Source: DASRTE01 sp035316885 (GTDB lineage Bacteria > Actinomycetota > Actinomycetes > Jiangellales > Jiangellaceae). Taken from it: a stretch of DNA of 8,983 bases. The notes below the pieces were generated by a model that was not told the origin of the DNA, ran no database searches, and saw nothing but the letters and a program-made list of their open reading frames with translations. Where the stretch lies: contig DATHII010000085.1 of assembly GCA_035316885.1 (NCBI GenBank), positions 1 to 8,983 on the forward strand, read 5' to 3'. Every line of letters begins with the position of its first letter. Positions within the stretch are counted from its first letter, which is position 1. This document shows, piece by piece, positions 1-6,130 of the stretch. Made by a program: the position numbers and the translations under genes.

Positions 1-558
1 ACGGCCGTCATCGAGCACGGCGTCGTCGATCCCGGTTACCGGTACACCGGCGAGCTGGAGTCACTCACCGCTGTCGTGAACGAGCCCGTGCGGCGCTGGC
101 GCGTCGCCGGCACGGACCTGCTGCTGGCGATGTCGCAGTCCGTGCCCGTCGAGGTCTACGGCATGGGCCTCGACGCGCTGGTCGAGCGGGCACCGCAGTG
201 CGCCGGCAAGGTGCACGACCTGCCGCAACACCGCCTGCACGACCGGATCGGCCACCACCGTGCCTACCTTCATCCCTACCGCTGGACCAGCCTCGGCCTG
301 GCGCTGATCGAGGCCATGACACTGGGCATGCCCGTGCTCGGTCTGCCGACCACGGCGGCGCCCGAGGCCGTTCCCGAATCAGCCGGCGTTCTCAGCAGTG
401 ACCTGGATGTGCTCCGACGCACGGCCCGCCGGTGGACCAACGAGCCCGACGAGGCGCGTGAATGTGGACGTGCCGCCCGCCGGCACGCCCTCGGCCGGTT
501 CGGGCTGCGCCGGTTCCTCGACGACTGGGACGCACTGCTCAAGGAGGTGACCCGATGA
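1..558 (+). CDS. Glycosyltransferase, C-terminal part (5' end outside window)
   Basis: The reading frame is open from base 1 to a TGA at 556-558, giving the last 185 residues. The N-terminal domain and start lie upstream. The visible part resembles the C-terminal half of a GT4/GT-B glycosyltransferase. It opens with an IEHG-V-DPG-YTG stretch that I associate with actinobacterial glycosyltransferases of heptose-type clusters. Around residues 90-115 it has the acceptor-to-donor motif block ending in LIEAMTLGMPVLGLP, with E104 as the conserved EAM glutamate. The first glutamate of the usual EX7E pair is replaced by Thr/Ser (YRWTSLG). Its stop overlaps the next start by four bases, so it belongs to the operon. 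The likely role is cytoplasmic transfer of a sugar from a nucleotide donor to a growing glycan. Donor and acceptor cannot be read from the sequence. Confidence 0.8.
   Translation, partial: TAVIEHGVVDPGYRYTGELESLTAVVNEPVRRWRVAGTDLLLAMSQSVPVEVYGMGLDALVERAPQCAGKVHDLPQHRLHDRIGHHRAYLHPYRWTSLGLALIEAMTLGMPVLGLPTTAAPEAVPESAGVLSSDLDVLRRTARRWTNEPDEARECGRAARRHALGRFGLRRFLDDWDALLKEVTR
541..547 (+). promoter_or_regulatory. Strong Shine-Dalgarno site fixing the GT4 start
   Basis: AAGGAGG lies inside the 3' end of the upstream gene, seven bases before the ATG at 555. The same frame is open upstream from an ATG at 462, which would add 31 residues. That extension is Arg/Pro-rich and unlike a glycosyltransferase. 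The Shine-Dalgarno site and the Rossmann-like MRIAMVSEHASP beginning make 555 the true start. Confidence 0.8.
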
Positions 559-1769
559 GGATCGCGATGGTGTCCGAGCACGCAAGCCCGTTGGCGACGC
601 TCGGGGGCGTCGACGCCGGCGGACAGAACGTGCACGTCGCGGCGTTGGCCACAGCCCTGGCGGGCAGGGGTCACGAAGTGGTCGTCTACACCCGGCGAGA
701 CAGTTGGGACCTGCGTACCCGCGTGCGCATGACCGACGGCGTCGACGTCGTCCACGTGCCCGCCGGTCCACCTCGTCCGGTGCCGAAGGACGAGCTTGCG
801 CCGTATATGCGTGACTTCGGCCGTTGGATGGCCCGGGCCTGGACGACGGGTCCACTACCGGACGTCGTCCATTCGCACTTCTGGATGTCCGGGCTCGCCG
901 CCGCCCAGGCAGCCCGGATCGTCGGCATCCCAGTCGTGCACACCTTCCACGCCCTCGGCACGGTCAAGCGGCGGTTCCAGGGTGCGCGCGACACCAGCCC
1001 GGACGACCGGATCGACCTCGAGAGGTCACTCGTCGGCGAGGTCGACCTGGTCATCTCCACCTCGCACGACGAGATCTCCGAACTGTCCCGGATGGAAGCC
1101 GACCTGGAGCGCACCCGGGTCGTGCCCTGTGGTGTCGACCTCGAGCTCTTCACACCGGATGGTCCGGCATGGCCACGAGGCGCGCGTAGGCGGCTGGTCT
1201 GCATCGGCCGACTGGTCGAGCGCAAGGGTGTCGACACCGTGGTCGAGGCGCTCACCTGGCTGCCGGACGCCGAACTCGTCGTGGCCGGCGGACCCGGGGC
1301 GGAGGAGCTGACCGATGACCCGGAGGCGCGGCGGCTCAGGTCCGTCGCCAGCGATCTCGCCGTCGACGACCGGCTGGAGCTGGTCGGCCGCGTGGACCAC
1401 GCCGACATCCCCGCGCTGCTCCGCTCGGCCGATGTCGTCGCGGCCACGCCGTGGTACGAGCCGTTCGGGATCGTGCCGGTGGAGGCGATGGCCTGCGGTC
1501 GCCCGGTCGTGGGCAGCGCGGTCGGCGGGTTGCTGGACACCGTGGCGGACGGGATCACGGGCCTGCTCGTACCGCCACACGACGCGGCGGCCGTCGCCGC
1601 TGCTGTCCGCTACCTGCTCGACGACCCGGAACTGTACGCGCGGTTCGGCCGCGCGGCGCGCACACGGGCCGTCGCCCGCTTCGGCTGGAACCGGGTGGCG
1701 CACCAGACGGAGCGCGCTTACCTCGACGTTGTGAGATCGCGGCGTATCCCGACGGGAGCAGCGGTATGA
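555..1769 (+). CDS. GT4-family glycosyltransferase
   Basis: A 404-residue GT-B retaining glycosyltransferase. The N-terminal domain (about 1-195) starts with MRIAMVSEHASP and carries GGVDAGGQNVHVA at 17-29, the nucleotide-sugar glycine loop seen in sucrose-synthase/MshA-like GT4 enzymes. HSHFWMSG follows at 106-113. The C-terminal domain (about 210-385) has GRLVERKG with the phosphate-binding R219 and K224, and the EX7E motif EPFGIVPVE (302-310) followed by AMACGRPVV. Length is normal for GT4 and all key residues are present. There are no membrane segments, so it should work in the cytoplasm. It overlaps its neighbours by ATGA at both ends. Position beside gmhA and hldE suggests it builds a heptose-containing glycan. 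The substrate is inferred from context only; the family assignment is firm. Confidence 0.92.
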   Translation: MRIAMVSEHASPLATLGGVDAGGQNVHVAALATALAGRGHEVVVYTRRDSWDLRTRVRMTDGVDVVHVPAGPPRPVPKDELAPYMRDFGRWMARAWTTGPLPDVVHSHFWMSGLAAAQAARIVGIPVVHTFHALGTVKRRFQGARDTSPDDRIDLERSLVGEVDLVISTSHDEISELSRMEADLERTRVVPCGVDLELFTPDGPAWPRGARRRLVCIGRLVERKGVDTVVEALTWLPDAELVVAGGPGAEELTDDPEARRLRSVASDLAVDDRLELVGRVDHADIPALLRSADVVAATPWYEPFGIVPVEAMACGRPVVGSAVGGLLDTVADGITGLLVPPHDAAAVAAAVRYLLDDPELYARFGRAARTRAVARFGWNRVAHQTERAYLDVVRSRRIPTGAAV

Positions 1770-2383
1770 GCTCCGAGGTCTGGCTGATGAGGCACGTCAC
1801 CGAGCTGTCGTGGGCGCTGGATGCGCTGAAACGGGACGCCGGGGTGGTCGAGTCGTGGGGGCGGCGGCTGGCCGAGATCCTCGACAACGGCGGGCGGCTG
1901 ATGGCGGCCGGCAACGGCGGCAGCGCCGCCGAGGCCCAGCACCTCACCGCAGAGCTCGTGGGGCGGTTCGTCGGCGAGCGTCGGCCGCTGTCGGCGCTGT
2001 GTCTCTCGGCCGAGACCTCGAGCCTGACCGCGATCGTCAACGACTACGGCGCTGACGAGGTCTTCGCCCGCCAGGTGCAAGCACACGGGCGGCCGGGCGA
2101 CGTCCTCGTCCTGTTGTCGAGCAGTGGGCGAAGCCCGAACCTGCTCAGGGCTGCCGAACGGGCCCGGGCTGTAGGAGTGCACGTGTGGGCGATGACCGGC
2201 GACCGGCCCAACCCGCTGGCCAGCCGGGCCGACGAGGCGCTCGCGGTGCGCGCTCGGACCACGGCCGTCGTGCAGGAGGTGCACCTTGCTGCGGTGCACG
2301 CGCTGTGCGCCGCCGTCGACGCCCATCTTCCGATCGTGGCCGCAGCAGGTGACCGAGTGTTGGACCGGCAGGTGCCGGCATGA
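1766..2383 (+). CDS. gmhA: Sedoheptulose-7-phosphate isomerase, SIS domain
   Basis: A 205-residue single-domain SIS protein, close in length to GmhA of other bacteria. GmhA converts D-sedoheptulose 7-phosphate to D-glycero-D-manno-heptose 7-phosphate, the first committed step to ADP-heptose. Visible hallmarks are AAGNGGSAAEAQH (47-59), the phosphate-binding serine loop LLSSSGRSPN (116-125), and VQEVHLAAVH (169-178). The four zinc ligands known from GmhA appear with the right spacing: H59, E63, Q170 and H178. This separates it from other SIS proteins such as DiaA, although DiaA is related. The start at 1766 overlaps the previous stop (ATGA) and has a modest GGGAG at 1754-1758. An ATG at 1787 is a possible alternative that removes seven residues. 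It sits directly before hldE, the next pathway enzyme, with another 4-base overlap. Confidence 0.92.
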   Translation: MSSEVWLMRHVTELSWALDALKRDAGVVESWGRRLAEILDNGGRLMAAGNGGSAAEAQHLTAELVGRFVGERRPLSALCLSAETSSLTAIVNDYGADEVFARQVQAHGRPGDVLVLLSSSGRSPNLLRAAERARAVGVHVWAMTGDRPNPLASRADEALAVRARTTAVVQEVHLAAVHALCAAVDAHLPIVAAAGDRVLDRQVPA

Positions 2384-3783
2384 GTCCACGGATCGTCGTC
2401 CTGGGCGACGTCGTGCTCGACCGGGACATCCTCGGACGCGCCGAGCGGGTGTGTCCCGATGCCCCGGTGCCGGTCGTCGATGTCGACAGCGTCCATGAGA
2501 GCCCCGGCGCCGCGGGCCTGGCGGCACTCTTGTGCTGCGCGCCCGGGGTGGACGTCGGCATGGTCGCCCCGGTGGCCGACGATCCCGAGGGTCGCCGGCT
2601 CGCCCGCATGCTGCGTCGGGAACTCGATCTGCTACCGATACCGCACCAGGGCGCGACCCGCCGCAAGACGCGAGTGCGCAGCGCCGGTCAGTCGTTGGTC
2701 CGGCTGGATTCGGGAGGCCCCGGTTTCCCGTTGGAACCACCGCTGTCCGCGGTCCGCGACATCCTGGCCGGCGCCGAGGTCGTGCTCGTCTCGGACTATG
2801 GGGCGGGTGTGACCCGCGAACCCGGTCTGCGCGACCTGTTGACCGATGTGGCGCGCCGGTCGGTGCTGGTGTGGGACCCGCACCCACTGGGTGGCGCTCC
2901 GGTTCCGGGATGCGCGCTGGTCACTCCGAACCTGGGGGAGGCACTGGCCGCCGTACGGTCCGGCGACGACGACCTCGGCCCGGCCCCGCCACCGGAAGCC
3001 GTCGCCGCTAGTCTTCGTCGTGCGTGGCAGGCGCGGGCCGTGGCCGTCACCGCCGGTGGCGGCGGCGCCTTCCTTGCCACGTCCGGCAGCGAACCGCTGT
3101 TCGTGCCCGCACAGGAGGTCACGAAAGGCGATCCGTGCGGGGCCGGTGACCGGTTCGCCGCGACTGCCTCCGTCTCCCTGGCGCGGGGGGCCGTCCTGTC
3201 CGAGGCGGTCGTCGACGCCGTGGCCGAGGCGTCGGCGTGGGTGGGTGCCAGCGGGACCGAGGGCTTTCGCAACCGCAGCACCGACCGAGCCACCACGCCA
3301 CCGGACAAGGGGCGGATCGACGAGGTCGTCTCTCGGGTCCGTGCGCGCGGCGGCTCGCTCGTCGCCACCGGTGGCTGCTTCGACATCCTGCACGCAGGAC
3401 ATGTCGCGTGCCTGGCAGCCGCACGCCGTCTCGGCGACGCGCTGGTCGTCCTGGTCAACTCCGACGAGTCCGTGCGCCGACTGAAGGGGCCGGGCCGGCC
3501 GGCCGTGCCCGCTGCCGACCGGGTGCGCGTGCTCGAGGCGTTGTCCAGCGTCGATGCGGTGGCCGTCTTCGAGGAGGACGACCCGCGCGCGGCGCTCGAC
3601 CGGCTCCGACCCGACGTGTGGGCCAAGGGCGGCGACTACGGGGCGGTGGCGCTTCCGGAGGCCGATCTCGTCCGCGGCTGGGGCGGCCGGGTGGTCGTGT
3701 TGCCCTTCGCGAGCGGACGTTCCACCACGTCCATCCTGGCGCGTTCGATGGCCGGGAGTTCCACTCCCCAGGAGGTTCGATGA
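2380..3783 (+). CDS. hldE: Bifunctional heptose-7-phosphate kinase / heptose-1-phosphate nucleotidyltransferase
   Basis: A 467-residue fusion, close to the length of E. coli HldE. Residues 1-300 form a PfkB/ribokinase-type kinase: GDVVLDRD (9-16), PDAPVPVV (26-33), SDYGAG (138-143), VTPNLGE (181-187) and GAGD (254-257), with D257 as the expected catalytic base. Residues 325-460 form a cytidylyltransferase-like domain: GGCFDILHAGHV (331-342, with the HxGH motif at 338-341), VNSDESVRRLKG (359-370), VWAKGGDY (413-420) and GRSTTSI (446-452). The kinase makes heptose 1,7-bisphosphate. After dephosphorylation, the second domain makes the nucleotide-heptose, ADP in known systems. Oddities are PGAAG where relatives show a di-glycine in the substrate region, and GAGDR for GAGDT. 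A weak AGGTG (2370-2374) and an ATGA overlap precede the start. Nucleotide choice (ADP or other) is inferred. Confidence 0.93.
   Translation: MSPRIVVLGDVVLDRDILGRAERVCPDAPVPVVDVDSVHESPGAAGLAALLCCAPGVDVGMVAPVADDPEGRRLARMLRRELDLLPIPHQGATRRKTRVRSAGQSLVRLDSGGPGFPLEPPLSAVRDILAGAEVVLVSDYGAGVTREPGLRDLLTDVARRSVLVWDPHPLGGAPVPGCALVTPNLGEALAAVRSGDDDLGPAPPPEAVAASLRRAWQARAVAVTAGGGGAFLATSGSEPLFVPAQEVTKGDPCGAGDRFAATASVSLARGAVLSEAVVDAVAEASAWVGASGTEGFRNRSTDRATTPPDKGRIDEVVSRVRARGGSLVATGGCFDILHAGHVACLAAARRLGDALVVLVNSDESVRRLKGPGRPAVPAADRVRVLEALSSVDAVAVFEEDDPRAALDRLRPDVWAKGGDYGAVALPEADLVRGWGGRVVVLPFASGRSTTSILARSMAGSSTPQEVR
3770..3775 (+). promoter_or_regulatory. Shine-Dalgarno site fixing the SDR start
   Basis: AGGAGG sits in the last codons of hldE, four bases before the ATG at 3780. 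The frame is open much further upstream (from 3237), but that extension overlaps the hldE nucleotidyltransferase domain and is low-complexity Arg-rich sequence. The ATG at 3780 puts the Rossmann glycine motif at residues 12-19, as expected for an SDR. Confidence 0.75.
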
Positions 3784-4472
3784 TCCCGCCGCAACTCGGC
3801 ACAGTGTTCGTGACCGGAGGTTCCAGCGGACTGGGTGCGGCGGTCGCCGCAGCGGTGGCCAAAGGCGGAGGTACACCTGCTGTGGTCGACCTGGTTCCGC
3901 CTTCGTCGGACATCGCTCACACGCTCGCCGACCTGGCAGAGTCGGCAGCGGCGGCGCGTGCCGTCGACGAGTTGGTCTCCCAGGTCGGTCCTCCCTCCGC
4001 AGTCGTGACGGCGGCCGGCATCGACGCGTGTGGTCCGCTCGGGGCGGTCGAGGTCGAAGCCTGGGAAAAGGTGGTGCGGGTCAACCTGCTCGGCACTGCC
4101 GCGGTGGTCCGGGCCTGCCTGCCCCATCTCCTGCAGAGTCGAGGAAGGGTCGTGACCGTGGCTTCGACGCTGGGGCTCAAGGCCGTGAGCGACGCCACGG
4201 CGTACTGCGCGTCGAAGTTCGGCGTCGTCGGGTTCACCAGGGCACTGGCGGCCGAGCTGGCCGGGCGGGTAGGTGTCACTCTGCTGATCCCCGGCGGGAT
4301 GCGGACCGCGTTCTTCGACGGGCGCGCCGAACAGTACCGACCCGGGCCCGATGCCGATCTCAGTGACCCCGACGATGTCGCGCAGGTGGTGCTCGACGTC
4401 CTGCGCCAGCCCGTGGGCTGCGAGATCCGCGAACTCGTGGTCGGCTCATCGACCGAGCCGTCCTGGCCGTGA
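3780..4472 (+). CDS. Short-chain dehydrogenase/reductase (SDR)
   Basis: A 230-residue classical SDR, slightly short for the roughly 250-residue norm. It shows the cofactor motif TGGSSGLG (12-19), an acidic residue after strand 2 (D37 in AVVDL) that favours NAD(H) over NADP(H), TAAG (77-80), active-site N102, S129 and Y142-x3-K146 (YCASK), and a PGGMRT loop (171-176). The catalytic tetrad is therefore intact. Its substrate is unknown. It is not HldD: the ADP-heptose epimerase is an extended SDR of about 310 residues with a C-terminal sugar-binding domain that is absent here. Its place between hldE and a GT9 gene suggests it oxidises or reduces a sugar or pathway intermediate. It overlaps hldE by ATGA and the next gene by GTGA. 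The fold is firm; the role is inference. Confidence 0.88.
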   Translation: MIPPQLGTVFVTGGSSGLGAAVAAAVAKGGGTPAVVDLVPPSSDIAHTLADLAESAAAARAVDELVSQVGPPSAVVTAAGIDACGPLGAVEVEAWEKVVRVNLLGTAAVVRACLPHLLQSRGRVVTVASTLGLKAVSDATAYCASKFGVVGFTRALAAELAGRVGVTLLIPGGMRTAFFDGRAEQYRPGPDADLSDPDDVAQVVLDVLRQPVGCEIRELVVGSSTEPSWP

Positions 4473-5416
4473 GACCGACCGTCCTGGTGCTTCGCGCGCT
4501 GGGGCTCGGCGACGCGGTCAGCGGTGTGGCCGCCTTGCGTGGCGTGCGCCGCGCATGGCCGTCAGGCCGGCTGGTCCTGGCCGCACCGGAGGCGACCGGC
4601 GGCTGGTTACGTCGGCTCCGGCTCGTGGACGAGGTCCTGCCGACCACAGGGCTGGCACCACTGGACTGGTCCGGCAGCGGCGGCCCGGCCATTGCCGTGA
4701 ACCTGCACGGACGAGGGCCGCGCAGCCACCAGACACTGCAGGCCACCCGCCCAGGCCGGCTGGTCGCCTTCCGCTGCCCGGAGGCCGGGCACGACGACGG
4801 CCTGGCCTGGAGACAGGACGAGCACGAGGTCGAGCGGTGGTGCCGGCTCGTCCGAACTGCCGGTGGAGCCTGCGGTCCCGAGGACCTGCGCCTGCCCCGA
4901 CGCGGCCCCCGTGGCCGGTACGTCGTGGTCCATCCCGGGGCGGCGGCAGCTTCGAGGAGGTGGCCGACCGAACGATGGACATCCGTCGTGGACGCGCTGG
5001 TCCGCCGCGACGTCGAGGTCGTCGTCACCGGGACGACAGGAGAGCGTGAGCTCTGTGCTCGCGTCGCATCGGGTGGCGCACGCGATGCGTCCGGGGCACT
5101 CGATCTCAACGACCTCGCCGACCTGGTGGCAGGCGCGATGCTGGTGCTGTGCGCCGACACCGGCATGGGTCACCTGGCCACTGCGTACGCGACGCCGTCG
5201 GTCCTGCTGTTCGGCCCCACGCCGCCGGGATGGTGGGGCCCCGCGATCGACCCGGATCTGCACGTCGTCCTGTGGCACGGCGGTTCGTCGGCGACGTTCG
5301 TCGGCGACCCGCACGCGTCGGCGCTCGACCCCGTTCTAGACCGGATCGGGATCGGCGAGGTGCTGGATGCGGTGGACCACGTGCTGGGTGACGCGGCATC
5401 ACGCCGCCAGGCGTGA
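4469..5416 (+). CDS. GT9-family (heptosyltransferase-like) glycosyltransferase
   Basis: A 315-residue GT-B enzyme of the WaaC/WaaF (GT9) type. The N-terminal domain begins VLVLRALGLGDAVSG (5-19). D15 of the GD motif corresponds to the proposed catalytic base of LPS heptosyltransferases. The C-terminal domain has VVHPGAA (153-159), SRRWP (162-166), and CADTGMGHLATAYATPSVLLFGP (228-250), the donor-binding signature of the family. WGP follows at 256-258. Known members transfer heptose from ADP-heptose, which matches the gmhA and hldE genes upstream. It starts with GTG overlapping the SDR stop, and no clear Shine-Dalgarno precedes it, so translation probably depends on coupling. Residue 47 is encoded by TTA, the only in-frame TTA I found in the intact genes of the window. 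It is the last operon gene, and no clear terminator follows it. Confidence 0.9.
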   Translation: MRPTVLVLRALGLGDAVSGVAALRGVRRAWPSGRLVLAAPEATGGWLRRLRLVDEVLPTTGLAPLDWSGSGGPAIAVNLHGRGPRSHQTLQATRPGRLVAFRCPEAGHDDGLAWRQDEHEVERWCRLVRTAGGACGPEDLRLPRRGPRGRYVVVHPGAAAASRRWPTERWTSVVDALVRRDVEVVVTGTTGERELCARVASGGARDASGALDLNDLADLVAGAMLVLCADTGMGHLATAYATPSVLLFGPTPPGWWGPAIDPDLHVVLWHGGSSATFVGDPHASALDPVLDRIGIGEVLDAVDHVLGDAASRRQA

Positions 5417-5465
5417 AACCTTCGGGAGATCATCGAACTGCCTCGGATCGACCATCATCGGCTAG

Positions 5466-6019
5466 CGTGACTGGCTCATTGGCGAGGAGCTCGGCTCGGC
5501 CGCCTCGCAGGTACGCCTCATCGACATGAGTCGAGACGGGCGCAATCCCGGACGGATCATTCCGGGCATCTTTGCGTGCGTTCTCCGACGCGTACGCCGA
5601 CACCCATGTGCGCATCGTCGGCAAACCGGTGTGGCCTTGTCGCTCGGCGGGAGTACCCGGCGTGTGCCCAGCACGAGGCCTTGATCAACCACGCATTCGA
5701 CGGTCTGGACGTCGCGATCGTCTGTCCCTACGACGCCGCCGCAATTGTCGCGTTCGGCATCGAGGACCTGGGCCAGGCTCGCGCCTTCGCCGTCGGGCAC
5801 GCATCGCGCGTTGGGCCGCCTAGTGAGCGGCTCGAGGACGTGGCGCTCGCCGCCGGCGAGCTGGCGATCAACAGCATCCGGCACGTCGGGCGGATCCCAG
5901 CCGCTTCCGGGCAGGTCGGCGGCTACGGCCTGCTGATCGTCAACGACCTGGCCAGTCTGGTCCGCACGCATACCGGGCCGGCCGGGACCGCGATCCGGCT
6001 GCACTTCCTCTTGCCCTAG
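5466..6019 (+). pseudogene. Decayed MEDS/HATPase anti-sigma-type regulator
   Basis: Pieces of one protein are spread over three frames. Frame A (5466-5570) gives WLIGEELGS and then DMSRDGRNPGRIIPGI. Frame B (5575-5649) gives RAFSDAYADTHVRIVGKPVW. Frame C (5651-6019) gives EYPACAQHEALINHAF, CPYDAA, AAGELAINSIRH and GGYGLLIVNDLA, then ends GPAGTAIRLHF. These match, in order, the MEDS sensor domain and RsbW-like HATPase domain of actinobacterial regulators that act on sigma-factor pathways. Frames change near TTT 5571-5573 and GGCGGG 5646-5651. The N-terminal part of MEDS is absent, with an in-frame TAG at 5463. The linker after CPYDAA and the ATP-binding DxGxG box appear deleted. A shortened protein could still be read from 5576 (147 residues), but its first about 25 residues are out of frame with the family. 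Family recognition is from memory of motifs. Confidence 0.72.
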
Positions 6020-6070
6020 TAATCACCGACCGGGCACGACGGTCTACCGAAATTTCTTTCGACTGCGGCC

Positions 6071-6095
6071 GCATAGGTCGCGATTCGCTGGGTAT
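6071..6095 (+). promoter_or_regulatory. Possible SigB/SigF-like stress promoter
   Basis: GGGTAT at 6090-6095 matches the -10 element of actinobacterial SigB/SigF promoters. A GCAT at 6071-6074 lies 15 bases upstream and fits the loose GNNT -35 described for Streptomyces SigB. Transcription would begin near 6102-6105, leaving a leader of about 25 bases before the ATG at 6131. The -35 is not the GTTT of mycobacterial SigF, and such short motifs arise by chance, so this is only suggestive. The stress-type genes downstream make it plausible. Confidence 0.3.
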
Positions 6096-6130
6096 CCGGT
6101 GGGTCTAGTTGCCCACACGAGGAGGCCACG

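Noticed and set aside
1718..2887. Long minus-strand frame (389 codons) opposite gmhA and hldE
   Set aside because: Arg/Pro/Gly-rich composition without domain motifs. The plus strand carries clear enzymes, so this is a GC-driven shadow.
3237..3779. Upstream extension of the SDR frame
   Set aside because: Overlaps the HldE nucleotidyltransferase domain and is Arg-rich. AGGAGG and the Rossmann position support the ATG at 3780.
2632..3876. Long minus-strand frame (414 codons) opposite hldE
   Set aside because: Low-complexity translation with no recognisable motif, antisense to conserved HldE domains.
5417..5465. Terminator after the heptose operon
   Set aside because: Only short imperfect repeats of ATCATCG as direct copies; no stable hairpin seen by eye.
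5571..5651. Programmed ribosomal frameshifting in the MEDS-like gene
   Set aside because: Two shifts would be needed, no slippery heptamer is present, and other parts of the protein are deleted. Decay is simpler.
5462..6004. Minus-strand frame of 180 codons over the regulator relic
   Set aside because: No family motifs, while the plus-strand pieces match one known protein family in order.
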